Assembly (NCBI RefSeq): GCF_009727055.1
Contig: NC_052349.1
Span: 36,624,880-36,688,879 of the forward strand
From: Benincasa hispida
Taxonomy: Eukaryota > Streptophyta > Magnoliopsida > Cucurbitales > Cucurbitaceae
Length of the DNA: 64,000 bases
Direction of reading: 5' to 3'
The position numbers and the translations under genes were made by a program. This document shows positions 23,119-35,062 of this stretch, piece by piece. Positions within the stretch are counted from its first letter, which is position 1, and the number at the start of each line of letters is the position of its first letter. The notes under the pieces were generated by a model, which was given only the letters and a program-made list of their open reading frames with translations, was not told where the DNA came from and did not search any database.

Positions 23119-23703
23119 GTTAATGGGTTTATGCCTTAAAACTCGTAGATAGTAAATGTAAAGAAATGACTATCATCAATAAAGAGTTATCTATGTTATT
23201 TCAATAAGTGTTATTGATTGTGTTGTATGTGTTTTGTCTTAAGAACCCCAAATCCAAAAGACTAACATCTTAGGCTATCTTATGAGTCTTGTACTGTATG
23301 TGGAGACATACATGGATCAATGTTCAAGATACAACCTAAAGGGTATATAGTATAAGGATAAGGTTGGGTACCTTACCTTGGTGACACTATGGATACAACC
23401 CACTTTATATTTGATACAAACGTAATAATCCAACACATTCGTGTAGGCGACATATGAGTGAAGGTATCCTATGAAATGAGTCTACATAAGATCGGACCGT
23501 GAAATAGTAACCACTGGATGTAACTTCATTGACTAGTTAGGTTTCTTTTCAATAGGATGACCTAGGCAATTTAGTGTTAATCCTGAGTGTATTATGAACT
23601 CCTGTTCAAGAAGAATTGTCCTTTGATTTATATAGGTGAGAGTGGCCAATTCGCTGACTCAATAAGCCTACCATTTTGAGGACAAGACCAAGGAGGGATC
23701 TGG
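23119..23703 (+). mobile_element. Partial copia LTR
   Basis: Starts TGTTAATGGGTTTATGCC and follows the same block order as the other copia LTRs here (GTGGAGACATA, GGTGACACTATGGATAC, AAGATCGGACC, CCATTTTGAGGACAAGACC). It stops where the Athila-like LTR begins at 23704. The rest is not found right of 54815. Confidence 0.75.
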
Positions 23704-26700
23704 TGATAGCACCGAAAATGTGCTATCTTTCTCTGCTTATTTCGGGATTGTTAAGCTACTTAATATGTTTAAATTGGTTTTTTTTTGTAGGACTAGAGTG
23801 TACAAGCAGTTTGATGAAGCATTTGTTGGGAATGTCCTAGAACTCGCAGTTCGTAAATTTTATGTTAAACATTCTATTTATCAATAAAATATTATTCAGT
23901 ATCTTATTCAATAAAGTTGTTGATATTGCATTCTATTATGAAAATCCAATAAACATATCCATGGCTATAGTATGAATACTTTAACATTATGTGGTGACAT
24001 AAACAGGATCAAGTTAATAGTATATAGCCTAAATAGTCTATAAGTATATGGATGAAATTAGATATCTCATCCTAGTAACACTATTGGATGCAGCCCATTT
24101 TGTATAGGTAATTACAAATGTTGTGATCCACAGACCATTCATGTAGAGACATGTGAGTGGGGGTATCCTATGTAATGAGTTTGCATAAAGACTGGACCAC
24201 GAAATAGTCACTTTTCTTTATAATGACCGTTTACTGTTAAAACTGACTATTTCATACTAAAGTAACCTAGGATAACTTGATCTTAATCCTAAGCTAGCTA
24301 CGAACTCCTGTTTATTTGGGATTATTCTTTGATCTGCATTGGTGAGAGTAGTACAATAGCACTGCTCAATAAGCCTTCCATTTTGGGGATAAGACCAGAT
24401 AAATAGGTGGGGACATAGCCCTACAAGATAACATTCACTCCTACCCATTTTAGGGTTAGCAGATAGGTTGTTCTCTTAAGTGTTGATTCTAGGTCTTGAA
24501 CAATCAGGGCCCCACCTTCTCATAATAGAGAGGAACATGATTCATAAGTAGTATTATGAATCAATTGTTCATTAGAGAGTCAGTGGGAGCATAAGGAATA
24601 AGATGTATTTACAGGGGTAAAACGGTAATTTGACCCAACTATAATTACGAACGACCTATGAAGGATCGACTTACTGATTATGGTTTACATGGATAGAAAT
24701 ATATCTACAATGAGAAGAGTGCAACTATCGAGCTATAGTGGTGTGCCTTGATAGTTAACGAATAGTTATTAATTCAGTTTAAAGAGTTTAACAAATTAAT
24801 TACAAATTGTTGGAGCTCATGATCTGTAGGTCCATTAAGTCCCTCTACTAGCTCTTAAATTGGAACAACAAATTGAGTATTGATGTAACATTAAGGTTAT
24901 GAATTTGAAATGTTCAAATTCAATTTTAGGGTTTTCAATTGATTGTATATGATACAATTAAAAACGTTTAATATAGTTGAAATTAAACGAAATTAGAGAA
25001 TCAATTAATATTAAAATTATGATTTAAATATGAAATTGAATCATATTGGTGAAATTGATGTTTTATTAATTTAATATTGAGATATTAAATTAATATTCTT
25101 TTAATTAAAAAGTTTAATTAAATTTAAAATTAGTTTTATTTAAATTAATTATTTTGAATTAATTTTATAAAACTATTTTAAATAAAATGGTTTTTATTTA
25201 AAATCATTTTTTCTTTTTAAATTAGTTTTTAAGTTAGTGAACTTTTCCAATTTTAGGAAAAATCCACAACTATAATTTAATGGAATCTCACCATATTCCA
25301 ATTGATTTATACAATAATCCCTAAGTAGGTGGTGTCATCCATGTAACCCTATTGGTTTGCATGATTTCTATCTATATATAGAAGTTCCATACATAAAGAT
25401 TTTATGCTTTTGAGTTTACTTACTAAAGTGGAAAAATCTGAGAACCCTACTCAACCCTCACTAGTTCATCCTCAATTTAACTTGATTTGAGTGTTTCCAT
25501 TATACATTCCTTCTTTAGCATAGTGGAGAAAATCTTGGTGGTGGTCTTCTTGAAGATTCAAAGCTCAATCTTGGTGAAATTCTGTTGAATTCGTGGAAGA
25601 GATCTTCAAAGGTTAATGTGTTTCAAACTCTCTTATGAATGTCATATGAATAACATGTTCAAAACTCAAATTAAATGTAGTTTAAGTGCTTATTGATTAT
25701 GAATTCTTCTGTTGTATGTTATATTACTCCTTCAGCGTTCGGGACAAAAAGGCATTAAGATGGCCAAGATAGAAGCCAAATTGAGCAAATGAAGAAAGAA
25801 GACCAAGAATTGAAGTTTTCTGCCCAGCCAGAGCATCGCAAAGCTCGATTTGAGCGTTGCACAATGCTATAAGGAAGTAGCTACCAATTCTGTGAAGAAC
25901 ATGAAAGCATTGCAACACTACGACTTGAAGCAGATGATCGAAAAATAGGGCAGCATTGCAATACTACGACTTGGAGTAGCGTGCAGAAGCAAGACAGCGT
26001 CGCAACGCTATCCCTAGCGTTGCGACGTTGTGACAGATTCTATAAATAACCCATCCGTCCGAACCTAGGTTACACACACACGATTACTCGACCGTCACTT
26101 TGTTTCTACTCAATTTCTGCCCTTCTTTTGGCCAGAATTCTGAATATTCTTCCCCTTTTAGCATTGTATTGAATTAGATGATGATTTTTGACTCAAGGGT
26201 AAGAACTTAGCTTAAGTATCGTAGTTTACTTTCATTCCAATTCGTTCTTGAGACTATGTTATGTAATTCTATGAGACTTTTCTGAATTTTATGAGAATTT
26301 ATCTAGAGTTTATTTTTCAATTTTCTTGTATGGGATAATCTAACAAATTAACTATGCATGTATAATTGATTGCTTTGATTGGCCCTAATTTGTAATCGTT
26401 AGGTAGTCGTCACCTAGAAGCAAGACTTAAGTAAGTTTGTGAAGTTAAATTGGGATTCTAATTAATAAGCATTACTTTCTAACTTAGATAATTATCGCTC
26501 AAATAATTGGTTAGACAATGCAAATCAATTGTTTTTCTTAGCTTTTCCTTAAATCTTTATGCCTAATGATTGATCGATTAGTTGAGGATTCTCGCTTTTC
26601 CATTAATTAACTTGATTTTATGGACTACCGATTAGGATTCTAAACGAGTAGGCTAAGTTGTAATTTGAATTTTTCACATATCTTTTGAATAATCTATGAT

Positions 26701-27010
26701 AGAATTGAAAAGAAATGAAATAAACTAGAACTACCCAAGCTAAGTATTTCGTTTAATTGATATTTTTACACATTCTTTCACATTGTGCAATTTGATTTTT
26801 CGTGCAATTTTAATTCGCAATTTTCACAAAACCCCCCTGGTTACTTCCTGCCAGTTTCAACTTTTTTGAGGAATCCAATTTGGCTTTCTATGGTTTGACC
26901 CCGGACTTGCCACTTGTACTACTACTTAGTATAAGTAATTTATTCGATGCATGTAAATATTATCTGCATAGCACGGGTTTACGCGCAACGGTGAATCTGG
27001 TGGCTTACCA
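23704..27010 (+). mobile_element. 5' LTR of E-main
   Basis: TGATAGCACCGAAAATGTG...GGCTTACCA, split by a copia solo LTR. The net length is about 1.39 kb, matching the 1374 bp of the 3' LTR. TATAAATA at 26041-26048. Confidence 0.88.
23824..25734 (+). mobile_element. Copia solo LTR in E-main 5' LTR
   Basis: TGTTGGGAATGTCC...CTCCTTCA, with duplication GCATT (23819-23823) and GCGTT (25735-25739), one mismatch. The uninterrupted host sequence is visible at 53551-53570 in the 3' LTR. Confidence 0.85.
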
Positions 27011-27013
27011 AAT

Positions 27014-27031
27014 TGGCGCCGCTGCCGGGGA
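27014..27031 (+). other. Primer binding site of E-main
   Basis: TGGCGCCGCTGCCGGGGA, three bases after the LTR. It matches the Asp-type PBS of Athila-like elements with one difference. Confidence 0.85.
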
Positions 27032-27261
27032 GCCAACAAATTTCTTTATTTTTTAGGCTTGTAGTGCTTTCCTTGCTAATTGATTTTTTCTTTTGGTGCA
27101 TGACCCATATTCCCAAAGATTCTAGACAATTGTATTTTACAAAAATTTCCAGGGAGAAGCAGAGAATCAGGAGAGAGAGGAGACAGCAAGCTGCGCTTGA
27201 TTGAGATATTTGTGTTGAAGACACATTTAGAGAAGAAAGCGTTCCTGAAAATTTAGCAATA

Positions 27262-28775
27262 ATGGCTGAATGTGAAAAGAATCTTAGGGAGCTTGCAGCA
27301 CCAGACTTCACTCAGCAACCCCTATGCATTTCTTATCTTGAAACGATAGGTAACTTAAATTTATGTTAGTTCACTTACTTCCTGCATTTTCTGGTCTACA
27401 GGGTGAAGACCTGCACAAACACTTGAAGTAATTCTATGTGGTGTGCGATGGGATGAGACTGAATGGGGTGACTCAAGAGAAAATCCATATGAGGGAATTC
27501 CACTTTCGTTGAAAGGAGATACCAAGGAGTGGCTCTACATCCTTCTGCTTGGAAGCATCACATCTTGGGAAGAGTTGCAGAGGCAGTTCTTGGAAAAGTT
27601 CTTCCTAGCATCCTGAGTTGTCACCATCATAAAGGAGATCTATAGTATTATGCAGTTCGATAGGGAGACCTTTCATGAGTATTGGGAATGATTTAAAAAG
27701 ACTTGTGCGAAGTTTCCCCACCATCAGATCTCAGACCAGTTGTTGATCCAGTATTTTTATAAGGTGCTAATGTAGACTGACATGAGTAGCATAGACGTAA
27801 CTGTAAGAGAAGCCTTAGTTAATAAAACCCCAACTGAGGCAATGAAACTAATAGCTACCATGGTAGCAAATTCTCAACAATTTAGCACTAAAGTTGCAGT
27901 CAATGTAAAGTTAGCCAACAAGTTAAGTGAACTTAGAAAAGAAATATCTGACCTGGTTTTTGTTTTTAAACAAATGGCGAAGACAGAGAATGGACAACTT
28001 GCTATTGTTTGCCAAATGTGTCATGGAGTTGGACATACTGCTGGCATTTTCCCCAATGCTTTACAAGGAGCAATACCTGAGGAGAATGCTGTTAGAGGCT
28101 ACAATTTCAATGGGCAAAATAGACAGCGGGACCCATTCAGTCCAACACAATCTTAGGTGGAGGGATCACCCAAACTTCAAATGGGGTGGACAGAACGAGC
28201 AAGGTAAGCCTAATCATGGAGCTCTGTCTAGCTCAGGTATGTCCTTGGAAGATTTTTTCAAAAGTCTTGCTGACCACTCTTTTAAATTTCAATAGGATAC
28301 AAAGAATGTCATTGATGCTTTGGGGACCCAAGTCTTTCAGTTAGACACTTCGATGAGTAAATTGGAGAGACAGTCTGGAAAATTCCCATCTCAGCCAGAA
28401 TCAAATCCCAGGGAAAATATAAGTTCAATAACGCTGAGGAGTGGCAAGGAGTTGGAGCCACCTATTGAGTCAATAAAAGAGCCAGAGTTGGAAGAACCAG
28501 GAACCACTTCTTCAAATTCTACAATCACACCACCAGAAAAGCAAAAGGGAGTATCCTCTCACCCTTTTCCTTCTTTAGATGCTTATGTGCCTAAAGCACC
28601 TTTTCCTTCCAGGCTTACAAGGCCAAAAGAGCCTATGGTAGACAAGGATAAGGAGCTTCTGGAGATGTTCATAAGGGTGGAGATCAATATTCCTCTCCTC
28701 GATGTCGTTAAGAAAATCCCAAAATACGCCAAGTTCCTTAAGGAGCTTTGCACGAGAAAGAGGCAAGCAAAATAA
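27262..28775 (+). pseudogene. E-main gag
   Basis: Opens at ATG 27262 with MAECEKNLRELAAPDFTQQP. After a frame change it reads as retrotransposon gag: the LKGDTKEWLY, SWEELQRQFLEKFF and EYWERFK-type stretches lie at about 27510-27690 among stops, followed by ALVNKTPTEAMKLIATMVAN (about 27810). A Cys-containing segment (VCQMCHGVGHTAG, about 28009) stands where a knuckle-like motif is expected. The frame shifts near 28150 (HPNFKWGGQNEQGKPNHG). The rest runs through a stop at 28293 and ITLRSGKELEPP to the linker VEINIPLLDVVKKIPKYAKF before a stop at 28773. At least three frames are used. Gag would build the particle; this copy cannot. Confidence 0.85.
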
Positions 28776-28799
28776 AAGGAAAGAATGGTGGTAAGCTAA

Positions 28800-29148
28800 T
28801 CTGTATCTACGATCCTTCAGAAAAATTTGCGTGAAAAACAAAAAGATCCAACTATATTTTCTCTCCCTTGTGTTATTGGCAATATGAAAATTGATAAGGC
28901 CATGCTACATCTTGGTGCATCCATCAATGTTATGCCATATTCAATATACCAAGAATTAAAATTAAAAGACCTGACTGAAACTGGAGTTGTGATTCAATTA
29001 TTCGATAGGTCTTTTATTCACCCTTTAGGAGTCATAGAGGATGTCTTAGTTCAGGTTAATGATTTGCTTTTCCTTGCTGATTTTTATATTCTTAAGATGG
29101 AAGAGCCTATATCTATTTCGGTTGCATCAATCTTGCTTGGTCGGCCTT
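28800..29148 (+). pseudogene. E-main protease, 5' part, catalytic Asp lost
   Basis: Reads FSLPCVIGNMKIDKAM, then HLGASINVMPYSIYQELKL, and ends SILLGRP. Family members have DLGAS at the active site; here the codon is CAT, giving His. The frame is cut after CGGCCTT by the TGATAAC solo LTR and resumes at 31112. Confidence 0.85.
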
Positions 29149-31111
29149 TGATAACTGGTAGAAATGCAAGTTAGTGTAGCTTTTTATTTATAATTATGAG
29201 GGCTAACAAGTAGAATATACAGTGATTATACTGAGAATTCATGTGAAAAGTGAGCTTGCGTTGATTAGCATTGAAAATCTCGGCTAACCCAATATTATGT
29301 GTTATTCTGCGTCAAAATGTCTATCTTTTGTAGCTATCGAGGGAATCGATCGCATGCGGTGAATCCCACCATCGCAAGAGTGATCGCGTACGTTCATCGC
29401 ATGGATGTTGCGACTATTAAGCTCATGCGTCCATCGCATAAAGGTTGTGGCTACAGGAGAATAACCATAATAGAAGGATGAACGCAAGGGTGGTGGAATG
29501 TGATGGTACTTTGGAAACCGAGCATGAACGCATACATTGGGAGTATAAGAAAGATGATGTTGACATTTCACCTACCACGCCGTTAGTAGCAGAGATTCAG
29601 AGCAGGTCCATCACACCGTTATGACAGATTCAGAGTGGGACCATTAATGCTGTCGGCGATTGAGCTCTATAAATAGAGCCTTAGAGCTCAAATTCAAATC
29701 ATCCGAGCTTCTGCCTTAAGGCAGATCCTTGTGAAACAGATGAGATCGTGAGAAGACATTCTTTGAGAGTTTTTCATTCCTTCAACCATTCCGAGTGACG
29801 ATCGGAGATTTTCTGGAGATAGATCTCGAGAGAGACTACTCCACTGCCCATCCATGGCACCACTGGTAGCCTTGACACACATCTGATGGAAGCAAGATAT
29901 TGCATACATCTGGCCCTCCATCTCTCTTTTATCTCTGTATTGTATTACATTTTGGCTTAGACATTAATACATTTTGTAATCAATGCATCTCTTCATTTCC
30001 TTCGATTCCATCTTCATTTACCTCTTCTTTATCATCTTTTACTTTCATTGCAACGACTAAGTAAGATTGCTAGAGTATCGCATACTTAATCATGCGACAT
30101 AGACATATGAAGCATGTAGCAAACCACTGAGAGGTGTGCGTTATGCGAGTATAGTGAGTAAATCCTCTTTGCTTAGTATGAGGCTATAGCAATACTTGTC
30201 TATGAGTGGTCCCAATGCTTGTCTATGAGCTGATCGACGGCGACTAACTGCCCGAGTGGGTAAGTAATGGAACTCACTAAGCAAAGTAAGCAGTGTTCCT
30301 AGAGATAGGAATAATCTTATGTCAACCATGCTTTATGTGATCATCTTTTCTTATGAGTGCATCATTCATCATTTGGACATACTTGAGAGAGTAGTCTAAA
30401 AACCAAATCTAGGCTTGAGAGAGTCAGATTGAATCGCATGAGCAAGAGTAGAGGCTTAGGAATAAGTTCTATTTGTTATTACACAACACATGCACCCTAA
30501 AACTAGGATATGGTGGTATGCGGTCACCTTGTCTTATATGTGTGTGATCACATAAGCAAGAATAGAGACTTAGACATAAGTTTTATCAACATTATCCCAT
30601 ATTCATCGCATGCATCCTAGACAATTGTGTATAGCATGATCGCATTATTGTGCTGGCTGGGGTTACCCTTGCGATCAACCTTATTGATGCGGTGAAGTCA
30701 TCCCTTCTGCCATTTTATCTATTTTTCCATGCATCTTATTACGCGTTAATAGTTGTCGTGTCTCTACCAACTCTCATAGTCATACTTCCATTGCTTAATC
30801 TGTTTAGTTAGGAGTAGGAGTAGCGCATAGTCCTTAAACGTCATTATTCTTTTATTCTCGCCGCAAACACATCACTTCGCAACATTTAGCTCCAAGTCCT
30901 TGAGTTCGACCTCGGATAACCCCGAGAAACTTGCGATCTCATTATACTTGCCGAGAGAGCAAGAAAACTTGTGGCAGAAACACATGGTCATCGCATAGAT
31001 TCTTCAACGCATATTGCATATCCCTTAGTCCAACGCATGACCAGCGACGCATGGAGAACGAACGCATACCATGAAACGCACGCATATTTATTCTCCATTT
31101 TTTACGCATCA
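29149..31111 (+). mobile_element. TGATAAC-family solo LTR in E-main protease
   Basis: TGATAACTGGTAGAAATGC...TTTACGCATCA with a perfect GCCTT duplication (29144-29148 and 31112-31116). Removing it restores the protease frame across Arg-Pro-Phe-Met-Lys. TATAAATA at 29668-29675. Rich in TCGCAT/ATGCGA words. No internal PBS-like sequence seen, unlike the copy at 6698. Confidence 0.93.
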
Positions 31112-32633
31112 GCCTTTCATGAAGTCTGCCAAGACTAAGATTGATGTGGATGAGGGTACTTTGTCTGTTGAGTTCGATGGTGAGATAGTTAAGTTTAATA
31201 TTTTTGATGCTATGAGATCTTCCATCGTTGGGCATGTACAGTCTTTGTGCCAGATTGATGTGTTTGACTATCTTGAGCAGGAGGTAGTATGGGACGTCTA
31301 TGACAATGATGTGGATGATTCAGGCGATTTGATTTCACTTGGAGAGCTTTCCACTTTGTCCATGACAGAACCAGTAAGTATGCCTTCTTATTCTATAGTG
31401 AATCTTTTGAAAAGGTGCTTCCTTCTGTTTTGCAGGCACCTAAAGTTGAGCTGAAGAAGCTTCTAGACCATCTGAAGTACACCTATTTGGGAGAAGCTGA
31501 GACTTTGCCTATAATCATTTCAAAGAACCTGATAGATGAGCAAGAGAAACAGTTGGTAGAAGTCTTGCATAAATACAAGCTGGCCATTGGATGGATGTTG
31601 GCCGACATAAAAGGTATTATCCCTGCTGTGTGCTTGCATAGAATTTCTCTAGAAGATGGATCTAAACCTTGTCGACAACCTTAGCGATGTTTGAGTCCTA
31701 TCCTGAAAGAAGTAGTTATGAAAGAGGTCTTCAAACTCTTAGACATAGGGATTATCTACCCTATTGCTGATAGTGAATGGGTTAGTCCCGTACATGTAGT
31801 GCCTAAGAAAATAGGTGTTACTGTGGTAAAAGAATGATGAGGGTAGTTTAATTACTATTAGAGTTTAAAATGGGTGGAGGATATATATTGATTTTAGGAG
31901 ATTAAATGTTGTTACTAGGAAAGACCACTTCCCCATTCCCTTTATCGATCAAATGCTCGAAAGGTTAGCCGAAAAGCTTTTCTTCTGTTTTCTTGATGGT
32001 TTTTCAAGTTTCTATCAAATCCCGATTAATCAGGAAGACCAACAAAAGATGACCTTTACATGTCCCTATGGAACCTTTGCTTTCAGAAGAATGCCATTTG
32101 GACTATGTAATGCTCCTGACACCTTTCAGCGTTGCATGTTGAGCATGTTTTCTAAGTTTATTGAGAATTTCATAGAGGTATTTATGGATGACTTTACTGT
32201 ATATGGAGACTAATTCGATGATTGCTTGTTTAATTTATCTAGGGTGCTAGAGAGATGTATTGAGTCTAACCTTGTTCTTAATTTCGAGAAGTGTCTTTTC
32301 ATGGCCTCACATGGCATTGTATTAGGACATATTGTTTCTGAGCATGGCATAGAGGTAGATCCTACGAAGATTGATGTTATTGCTAAGCTCCCTTACCCCA
32401 CAAATGTGAGGGTGGTTCATTCATTTCTTGGGCATGCAAGTTTCTATCGCAGGTTTATCATAGATTTTAGCAAGATTGCTCAGCCTATGACCTCTCTTCT
32501 TCACAAGGATGTGGCCTTTGATTTTAATGATGAATGTAGGAAAAGCTTTGATGTGCTGAAAAATGCCTTGTTGTGTACTCCGATTATTCAAGCTCCTCGT
32601 TGGGATCTTCCCTTCGAGATTATGTGCGATGCA
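31112..32633 (+). pseudogene. E-main protease tail, reverse transcriptase and start of RNase H
   Basis: Continues with KTKIDVDEGTLSVEFDGEIV, then the connection region (APKVELKKLLDHLKYTYLGE, about 31436). RT motifs: WVSPVHVVPKK (about 31778), DHFPIPFIDQMLERLA (about 31923), FAFRRMPFGLCNAPDTFQRC (about 32080), catalytic FMDDFTVYGD (about 32184), FLGHASFYRRFI (about 32426). RNase H begins at LPFEIMCDA, ending 32633, where the Asp is the first catalytic residue. Stops at about 31682, 31837-31840 and 32211, and frame changes near 31390 and 31850, make it a pseudogene. Copy 2 is inserted right after the Asp-Ala codons. Confidence 0.92.
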
Positions 32634-34259
32634 AAACACCCCTAACTTAGCTCTTGGTCGTCCCGAGCAAGCCTAAACTAGAAATATGCATACATTCAAG
32701 CAAAAAAAAATATCAAATGTGCATTCATTCAGAGAACTCATTCAAAAATGTTTAGTATGTTCATATGGGTTGCCCAAAAATTTGATTCATATCTCTCTTC
32801 TCAAAAATCAAGCAAGCAAATGATACAAATGGGCATTTAAACCTTTAAAATTTGTCTAACAAAGAATTGAAGCTAAGAAAATGTCTTTTTCTTGTAAAGC
32901 CATAAAAGAAAAGACTTTTCAGTTTTAGTTTATTTAAAGGCTAAAACTAGTGGAAAGGCTATATCCAACTCTCAATTTCTTTTCACCCTACACTGGCTCG
33001 ATTATCGGTCTAGGATTTACCTAACTTACATTAGATAGAGGCAATTCTAATACAAGGGTGCCTTTTAAACTCACACATATAAAACGAAATTGGCATTTCT
33101 TTTACTTAGAGGGATAACTTTCACACTCACACCACCGGGAACCTATCGCTCTTTTCTCGTGGGCCCTAATAGAAACACGATGGAGGTAGCTCTTTTCACC
33201 TCTACCCATGCACACACACACTTTAGTTAAGGTTATGTTATTTTGTTATGTCAATTAGCAAGCTTGTCTCTTTTTTTTTTGTTTTTTTTTTTTTTTTGTG
33301 CTAGCAATCTTTATTCACTAGGCCCTTTTTATTCCTCTTTTTCTAGACTTGCCTCTAAAACAAGATGGTTGTTCCTAGACCAAAGGTTGTCCTATCGAGG
33401 TGACAAAGAAAATCAAGTAGATATGACATTTCTAAAAGTTTGAGATTCTAAATAAATCTAAGACTAAGTATTCAACTTGTTTATGAAGTTAAAAGGAAAA
33501 GAAAGTTTCTTTTGAAAAATGAGCTTCAAAACTTGTAAGAAAAGATTTTAAGAAGTTTAAAATTGATTTGTATCATTGCTTGAGAGAATGTATCATCAAA
33601 GTTCATTGATAAGAATCAAAAGACTGAGAAAAGAAAATGATCATGGCAAACAAAGTGAATGATATTCTTGAATGAATGAACATACTTAAAAACAAAAATG
33701 AGTCATATAAGAGGAATGATACCAAGATAATGATATTGTTGTTTTTTTTTTCAAGAGAATAAAAAGAATTCCATAGGGATGTAATAGAGCCTAATCTAGA
33801 TATATCATCAACATCACAAAAATCCACATAACCCGAGCTCAGGTGCTCAAAGGTTCCAGACATGCAAAGATATCACAAAGCAAAAATTTTAGCATGGCTC
33901 ATTTTTTACAACCCTAATAAACGTTAAGAACATGCAATGTTCCCCATTCCCAACTTAAAAACTAAACATTGTCCTCAATGTTTAAAACTAAGAATTAAGC
34001 ATAAAGACAAGATGAAAAGGGAACAGAAGAACTCCCTTGGTTTCGCGCAATGGGTGGTGGTAGGCATTTTCCTGCTTCTTTGTTTTTGTTTTTCTTTCAT
34101 TCTTGTTTATTCCTACAAAAGAGAAAAGAAAAAGAAAAAGAAAGGAAAATAAAAGCTACAAGAAAACGAAAAAGGTTAGTCTAAAAATTCTAAACCTAGA
34201 AAGCAAATGAAAAATGAAAGATAAAAGATACGGCAAAAATGGAAGAAGATACAAGGAAA
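32634..34259 (-). other. 3' UTR of non-autonomous copy 2
   Basis: Collinear with 11337-13057 of copy 1. Internal polypurine tract (minus) at 33941-33960 next to TTGAGGACAATG (33967-33980 region). T-rich runs at 33272-33297. No coding content seen. Confidence 0.65.
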
Positions 34260-34486
34260 ACATGTGTGATGCCAAATCAGTTCGAATCAGGTAAGTGAGG
34301 CTCTTGCTGAATATCACTGAAAACTTATGCTAGCATAGTAGAGATGGTCTCTTTCGCACATGAAATTGGCCGTTCTTGCATATGACTAACTTGGCGAGCG
34401 GTTTCACGACTCACCTTAAGGCTTCAGTGCCAGTTCTGAGTGCTTGATCACCTAAGGTTTCACCACTAGTGGTTTGTGAAGGATCT
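34260..34486 (-). pseudogene. ORF B of copy 2, C-terminal piece
   Basis: Homologous to 13058-13235 of copy 1 (the ALRTGTEALRV-type segment and the following tail), separated from the rest of ORF B by the copia at 34487-44092. Confidence 0.55.
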
Positions 34487-34740
34487 CTTAATGAAGAGTT
34501 CCATGAGTGTGTTTGGATCGCTCAAAGTTCACCGTGACCAAAATACACCATATACATTCAAACGCATAGTTATGCAAACAAATAGTAATTAATGGCATGC
34601 TTTGAACAAGAAATAACAAGGGAGAGAGTTCCCATACCGGTTGAAGATGGTCTTCAAACTTTGGAACTCAACGCAGCGGAAGACCTCTACCTGATCAACC
34701 AATGCCCAGCAGATGCGTCGACTACAACAACACGAACTTA

Positions 34741-34810
34741 GTATGCGATCGTTTAGGCGCTAGGTAGGCGATTGTTTAGGCGCGAGGTATGCGATCGTTT
34801 AGGCGCTGAG
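34741..34810. repeat. 23-bp tandem repeat, three copies
   Basis: Units beginning GTATGCGATCGTTTAGGCGC at 34741, 34764 (GTAGGCGATTG) and 34787, in the copia LTR. Confidence 0.85.
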
Positions 34811-35062
34811 CGACTATCGTATAGGCTCTTGATTTACTTAAGCGATCGTTTACATCTTCATACTAATGCAACCTTCGATCTTTTTCCAAACTTTTCAAAA
34901 TGAAACAAATTTCATTTTTATTCATCGGTTACAATAACCGACGTTGTTCCCACTAACGCACGTTCGAGCGAGATTTTGGGTTAATTATCATGTAATTAAC
35001 CAATCAATTAATAATAAATATAATCATATTATATTTTTACCCTATAGTTTGATATCACATAT

